NCBI RefSeq assembly: GCF_019222765.1
Contig: NZ_CP078145.1
Location: forward strand, 7,316,001 to 7,380,000
Length of the DNA stretch: 64,000 bases
Direction of reading: 5' to 3'
DNA from: Nocardia iowensis
GTDB lineage: Bacteria > Actinomycetota > Actinomycetes > Mycobacteriales > Mycobacteriaceae
Positions within the stretch are counted from its first letter, which is position 1, and each line of letters opens with the position of its first letter. Below the pieces are notes generated by a model. It was not told where the DNA came from. It made no database searches and saw only the letters and a program-made list of their open reading frames with translations. Positions 60,313 through 64,000 of this stretch are shown here, piece by piece. A program made the translations under genes and the position numbers.

Positions 60313-60947
60313 TGCTTGACCTCCTGGCGTTCCCCCGAACGGTTGAATCCACGCTCGCGCGCCACGTCGGCGAGCAAACCCTTGAGCTGCTTGCGGCCGC
60401 GGTGCAGCCGGGACATCACGGTACCGATGGGGGTGCCCATGATGTCGGCGATTTCCTTATACGGGAAGCCTTCGACATCGGCGTAGTACACGGCCATCCG
60501 GAATTCCTCCGGCAGCTCCTGCAGCGCGGCCTTGATGTCGTCGTCGGGCAGCGCATCCAGCGCCTCGACCTCGGCCGAACGCAGGCCCTGCGAGGTGTGC
60601 TCGGCGGTGGCCGCGAGCTGCCAGTCGGTGATCTCGTCGGTCGGATACTGGGCGGGCTGGCGCTGCTTCTTGCGGTAGGAGTTGATGTAGGTGTTGGTCA
60701 GGATCCGGTACAGCCAGGCACGGAGGTTGGTGCCTTCCTTGAAGGACTTGAACCCCTGGAACGCCTTGACGTAGGTCTCCTGCACCAGGTCTTCGGCGTC
60801 GGCCGGGTTCCTGGTCATCCGCAGCGCGGCACCGTAGAGCTGGTCGAGCAGCGGGAGCGCGTCACGCTCGAACCGCTGGGCCAGCTCCGTATCGTCGACC
60901 GCGGCACCGACACCGTCGGTCACCACGTCATCGTCGCTCGTCACACC
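60309..60947 (-). CDS. sigH: ECF sigma factor SigH (SigR-type)
   Basis: About 212 residues from GTG 60947, which has AAGGGA a few bases upstream and gives the usual length. Region 2 is seen as [20 protein letters not shown] and [12 protein letters not shown]; region 4 as [14 protein letters not shown]. SigH directs genes for thioredoxin, mycothiol and stress proteins. The frame stays open for 84 more codons upstream; GTG 61064 with AAGGAG six bases before could start a longer form of about 251 residues. A SigH-type promoter lies further upstream. Orthologous position is Rv3223c. Confidence 0.93.
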   Translation of the reverse strand, partial: GVTSDDDVVTDGVGAAVDDTELAQRFERDALPLLDQLYGAALRMTRNPADAEDLVQETYVKAFQGFKSFKEGTNLRAWLYRILTNTYINSYRKKQRQPAQYPTDEITDWQLAATAEHTSQGLRSAEVEALDALPDDDIKAALQELPEEFRMAVYYADVEGFPYKEIADIMGTPIGTVMSRLHRGRKQLKGLLADVARERGFNRSGERQEVKQ

Positions 60948-61149
60948 TGTCCCTTCGATTGCCGTACCTGCCAAATCTACCGGCAGTGGCAATTCGAAGG
61001 GGAATCCGGCTTCCGGCGGAGACGCCTTCGTCCCTATCGGACGTTCGTCGAGCAGCACGGGCACCGACATCTCCTTCACGTCATTCATGGGGCTGATCAC
61101 CGGCGTCAGCGGGATGTCCGGCCCGGCCGAGCGGTGTGTACTCGCTTCC

Positions 61150-61176
61150 AACATGCGAGACACGTCCTGTGTTCCC
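61150..61176 (-). promoter_or_regulatory. SigH autoregulated promoter
   Basis: On the minus strand GGGAAC (61176-61171), 18 bases, GTT (61152-61150): an exact SigH/SigR consensus. A transcript from here would begin near 61143 and carry both the GTG 61064 and the GTG 60947 starts. Confidence 0.75.
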
Positions 61177-61243
61177 GCAGCAAAATCCCGGCATGACAAA
61201 AACGGTTGCGGTCCCGGCGGGTCGCGTCGTTAGGGTGTCCGCC

Positions 61244-61738
61244 ATGGCAGCAGCCTCGACCCCCGCGATCCGCGCGCTGACCCAGGCCGAGGTGGCCCAT
61301 CGGGTGCACGCCTACAAACACGATCCGCGCAGCGATTCCTACGGCACCGAGGCGGTGGCCGCGCTCGCCGGGGAACTGGGGGTGACGGCGGCGCAGATCT
61401 TCAAGACGCTGGTGCTCGAATTGTCGAGCGGTTCGCTCGCCGTCGCGGTACTTCCGGTGCCGAATACGTTGTCGCTCAAGGCCGCCGCGGCCGCGCTCGG
61501 GGTGCCGAAGGCGAGCATGGCCGACAAGGCGAAAGCCGAACGGACGACCGGGTACGTGCTCGGCGGCATCTCCCCGCTCGGCCAGCGCAAGCTGTTGCCG
61601 ACCGTGGTCGACGACTCGGCGCTGACCTGGGACCGCATCCTCTGTAGCGCCGGGCGGCGCGGGCTGGAGATCGAGGTCGCACCGGCCGATCTGGTCCGGC
61701 TGACCTCGGCGGTGACCGCCACGGTGAGAACGGGGTAA
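61244..61738 (+). CDS. ybaK: Cys-tRNA(Pro)/Cys-tRNA deacylase YbaK
   Basis: A 164-residue YbaK/ProX-type editing protein. IFKTLVLELSSG, AVLPVPNTLSLKAAAAALG, and GYVLGGISPLGQRKLLP are the family segments, the last holding the GG(I/V)SPxGxK(K/R) loop. It removes mischarged Cys from tRNA-Pro. ATG 61244 begins AAASTPAIRAL, directly before the domain; the longer frame overlaps the sigH promoter. It is divergent from sigH. In M. tuberculosis the corresponding place has small fragments (Rv3224A/B), so this is an intact copy. Confidence 0.9.
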   Translation: MAAASTPAIRALTQAEVAHRVHAYKHDPRSDSYGTEAVAALAGELGVTAAQIFKTLVLELSSGSLAVAVLPVPNTLSLKAAAAALGVPKASMADKAKAERTTGYVLGGISPLGQRKLLPTVVDDSALTWDRILCSAGRRGLEIEVAPADLVRLTSAVTATVRTG

Positions 61739-61810
61739 TCCACTCGATTCGACACAATCTGTGCGTCAATGGACGGGCCAGATTCGTCCGACTCGAGGAT
61801 GTGATGCGAA

Positions 61811-62125
61811 ATGTCCGCGCAACAGCGTGTCCGGATCATGATCGTCGCCCTGCTCGGAACGCTCGCCTTGGCCCTCGGCGCGATGGCGCTGCCGGCTCCG
61901 ACGGCCACCGCGGCGCCGCCGACCGCAACCGAGATCGACTTCCCGTTCGACGGCTTGGGCAAGGATGACGCCCCGAGCACGCCGAACGCACCGAAATCGA
62001 ACGACCCGTCCGGCAAGGCCGAAAAGCTCGGTGGCACCGTCACCACGCGGGTCATCGACCTGGTCACCGGCATCGTCAAATGCGGGCTCAATATCGCGAC
62101 GCCGAGCGTACGGTGCTCGATCTGA
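61811..62125 (+). CDS. Small secreted protein of unknown function
   Basis: A 104-residue protein with a Sec signal (MIVALLGTLALALGAMAL, about 10-28) and an Ala/Pro-rich cleavage area. The mature part is Asp/Pro/Ser-rich and ends with two Cys (VKCGLN, VRCSI) that may form a disulfide. I do not recognise the family. It is 72 bases after ybaK and converges on the SRAP gene. No lipobox Cys is visible after the signal. Confidence 0.65.
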   Translation: MSAQQRVRIMIVALLGTLALALGAMALPAPTATAAPPTATEIDFPFDGLGKDDAPSTPNAPKSNDPSGKAEKLGGTVTTRVIDLVTGIVKCGLNIATPSVRCSI

Positions 62126-62156
62126 CGGACTGAAACCCGAACCGGAAGCCGGGCGA

Positions 62157-62942
62157 TCAGAGCAAGCTGATCTGCTCGGCTTCTTCCTGTTCCGACACTC
62201 GCGCGAGCAGCTCAGGCCCATTGTTCTTCACGCTGTTGACCAGCGTCGGCACCGGTCGCGCCACGATCCCCGCGATCGATTCCTCGCTCGGTGTCTCCAG
62301 CAGGCTCGCCGGTGCGGGATGGTCCGGATCGAGCCAGGCGTCCCAGTGCTGCTTCGGCATCGGCAGCGGCATCCGGTCGTGGATGCGGGTCAGGTCGCCG
62401 ACCGCGTCGGTGGTCAGGATCGTGCAGGACAGCAGCGGCTCGCTGTCGGGCAGCGACCGGTCGCGCCACACCGACCACAGGCCGGCCATGTACAGCCGCG
62501 AGCCGTCGGCCTGCGACATGAAGAAGGGCTTCTTGGCCACCTTCCCCTTCGCGCCCGAATCCGGCTCGACGACCCACTCGTACCAGCCGTCCATCGGCAC
62601 CAGGCAGCGCCGATACTTCACCGCGTCCCGGAACGAGGGTGTCGTCGCCGCCTTGTCGGCGCGCGCGTTGAACAGCGGCTTGCCCTTCACCGGAACGCCC
62701 GGTTCGGCGGGCTTGGTCCATACCGGGATCAGACCCCAGCGCATGCGCCGGATCCGCAGCTTGGGCTCGTCGTCCTGGTGGCCGTGCTCGTGCCGCTCGA
62801 CGACGGTGAGCACCTGGCTCGTCGGCGCGACGTTGTAATTGGTGAAATTGCCCGAGCCCCCCGTGCTTTCGGTTTCATCGATAGCATCCAGCTCGACCGC
62901 GAGCCGGCCGGGGTCTGTCGTGGTCGCATATCGTCCGCACAT
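62157..62942 (-). CDS. SRAP (HMCES/YedK)-type abasic-site shield protein
   Basis: A 261-residue SRAP protein. ATG 62942 gives MCGRYATT, so Cys2 becomes the N-terminal nucleophile after Met removal. The other catalytic parts are FNARADK, GWYEWV (Glu) and IHDRMPL (His). It crosslinks to abasic sites in single-stranded DNA, protecting forks. Orthologous position is Rv3226c. The much longer frame to 63452 is GC noise; its residues before MCGRY are not conserved. It is divergent from the aldehyde dehydrogenase gene. Confidence 0.92.
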   Translation of the reverse strand: MCGRYATTTDPGRLAVELDAIDETESTGGSGNFTNYNVAPTSQVLTVVERHEHGHQDDEPKLRIRRMRWGLIPVWTKPAEPGVPVKGKPLFNARADKAATTPSFRDAVKYRRCLVPMDGWYEWVVEPDSGAKGKVAKKPFFMSQADGSRLYMAGLWSVWRDRSLPDSEPLLSCTILTTDAVGDLTRIHDRMPLPMPKQHWDAWLDPDHPAPASLLETPSEESIAGIVARPVPTLVNSVKNNGPELLARVSEQEEAEQISLL

Positions 62943-62975
62943 ATCTCGATACTCCCACTCGACACCGACAGTCTC

Positions 62976-62992
62976 ATGGACAATTGATCCAT
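62976..62992. promoter_or_regulatory. Inverted repeat in the SRAP/ALDH divergent region
   Basis: ATGGA-CAATTGA-TCCAT is a perfect five-base inverted repeat in AT-rich DNA, 34-50 bases before the SRAP start. It looks like an operator, with no regulator known. The 202-base region holds no other gene. Confidence 0.4.
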
Positions 62993-63144
62993 AGCTGGTG
63001 ACCAGTTGAGAGTTTTGACCTAACATTCTCTCAGAGGATGGGTGGTCCGTGCCCGTCCGCTGACGCATGCGCACCGACCGGCCGCCACCAGGAGCAATCG
63101 GGCCCACGTCGTCCCGAGCACCCACCCGCAAGAGGAGAGACCCA

Positions 63145-64000
63145 CCGTGACATCCACCGACACCAAACCTGCCGACCACGACACGGCGCTCACGTCGGTC
63201 AATCCCGCCACGGGCGAGGTCATCGCCACCCACCCGATCGCGGACGAGGACGCGGTGCGCGCGGCCGTCGCGAAGGCCCGGGCGGCCGCCGCCACCTGGG
63301 GCGCGCTGAGCTACGACGAGCGCAAGACGCACCTGCTGCGCTGGTCGAGCCAGCTGGTCGCCGATTCCGACGAGTTCTGCCAGCTGATCCACGCCGAGAA
63401 CGGCAAGCCGCTCGACGACGCCTTCCTGGAACTGATGCTCGCGCTCGAGCACATCGCCTGGGCGGCCAAGAACGCCAAGAAGGTGCTCTCGCCCAAGAAG
63501 GTCTCGCCCGGCGCGTTCATGTCGAACTTCGCCGCCAGGGTCGAGCAGCGACCGCTCGGCGTCGTCGGCGTGATCGGCCCGTGGAACTACCCGGTCTACA
63601 CGCCCAACGGCTCCATCGGCTACGCGCTCGCCGCGGGCAACACCGTGGTGTTCAAGCCGAGCGAATACTCGACCAGCATCGGCAATTTCCTGGCCGCGGC
63701 GTTCGCCAAGGCCAATCCCGATCTGCCCGAGGGCGTGTTCATCACGATCAATGGCTATGGCGCGACCGGCGCGGCGCTGGTCAAGTCGGGCGTCGACAAG
63801 CTCGCGTTCACCGGCTCGACCGCGACCGGCAAGCGGATCATGGCCGCGGCCGCCGAGAACCTCACCCCGGTGCTGCTCGAATGCGGCGGCAAGGACGCCG
63901 TGATCGTGGCCGGTGACGCGAACGTGAAGGCCGCCGCCGACGCGGTCGCCTGGGGCGCCACCGCCAACAGCGGCCAGACCTGCGCGGGTGTGGAGCGGGT
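63145..64000 (+). CDS. Aldehyde dehydrogenase, N-terminal part (runs off the right edge)
   Basis: 285 codons of an ALDH-superfamily protein (full length usually 450-510). Visible segments are GVIGPWNYPVYTPNGSIGYA (catalytic Asn in GPWNYP), the NAD-site VVFKPSEYS, TGSTATGKRI, LLECGGKDAV with the general-base Glu, and the catalytic Cys in GQTCAGVERV at the very end of the window. It oxidizes an aldehyde to acid with NAD(P)+; the substrate is not defined. AGAGGAGAG before GTG 63145 gives a strong start. Confidence 0.9.

Noticed and set aside
62157..63452. 431-codon form of the SRAP protein
   Set aside because: The catalytic Cys must be residue 2, which fixes the start at 62942; the extra residues run through the divergent promoter.

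Overview
The window is high-GC actinobacterial DNA and most resembles a Nocardia chromosome (genus is an inference). Supporting signs are mycoredoxin, AdnAB, a SigH/RshA pair, WhiB1, PdtaS, an Ag85-type secreted esterase and GTG/TTG starts. Genes at both ends follow the order I recall for Mycobacterium tuberculosis Rv3198A to Rv3226c: mrx1, nudC, K+ channel, adnB, adnA, lipV and an alkyltransferase-like gene on the left; TIGR02569, moeZ, DUF3152, TetR, DUF3107, ferritin-like, rhlE, beta-propeller, phosphatase, GNAT, membrane protein, lipid kinase, whiB1, pdtaS, biotinyl protein, rshA, sigH and SRAP on the right.

Layout. Positions 1-12246 hold redox and DNA-repair genes. Positions 12322-40647 hold about 28 kb of accessory genes between the two conserved blocks: a MobA-MoeA fusion, a methyltransferase, a methionine-salvage operon (mtnAB fusion, mtnD, mtnC), a CPBP protease, an ANT(6)-like nucleotidyltransferase, an Rpn-like nuclease behind an SOS box, a Tat-exported purple acid phosphatase, an Ag85-like esterase, a single-module NRPS with a partner gene, and a nitrite assimilation operon (nirB, nirD, nnaR, cbiX) with an MFS exporter, a FadR regulator and narK. 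Positions 40725-64000 hold the rest of the conserved block with a few insertions (YceI, XRE, endonuclease V, F420 nitroreductase-like, bL37) and end inside an aldehyde dehydrogenase.

How the genes connect. Three SigH-type promoters are readable, at mrx1, moeZ and sigH itself, suggesting that the thiol-stress sigma factor encoded here controls redox and sulfur genes in the same window. The sigH promoter lies so far upstream that an N-terminally extended SigH could be made, as with sigma-R' in Streptomyces. The nirB promoter region carries a GlnR-like array, and siroheme (CbiX), regulator (NnaR), Mo-cofactor (MobA-MoeA, MoeZ) and transport (NarK) genes fit nitrate/nitrite use. whiB1 has a CRP-type palindrome upstream. 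Many convergent gene ends are marked by perfect hairpins.

No rRNA, tRNA, CRISPR array, IS element or prophage gene was seen. Both window edges cut a gene: a MarR regulator on the left and an aldehyde dehydrogenase on the right.
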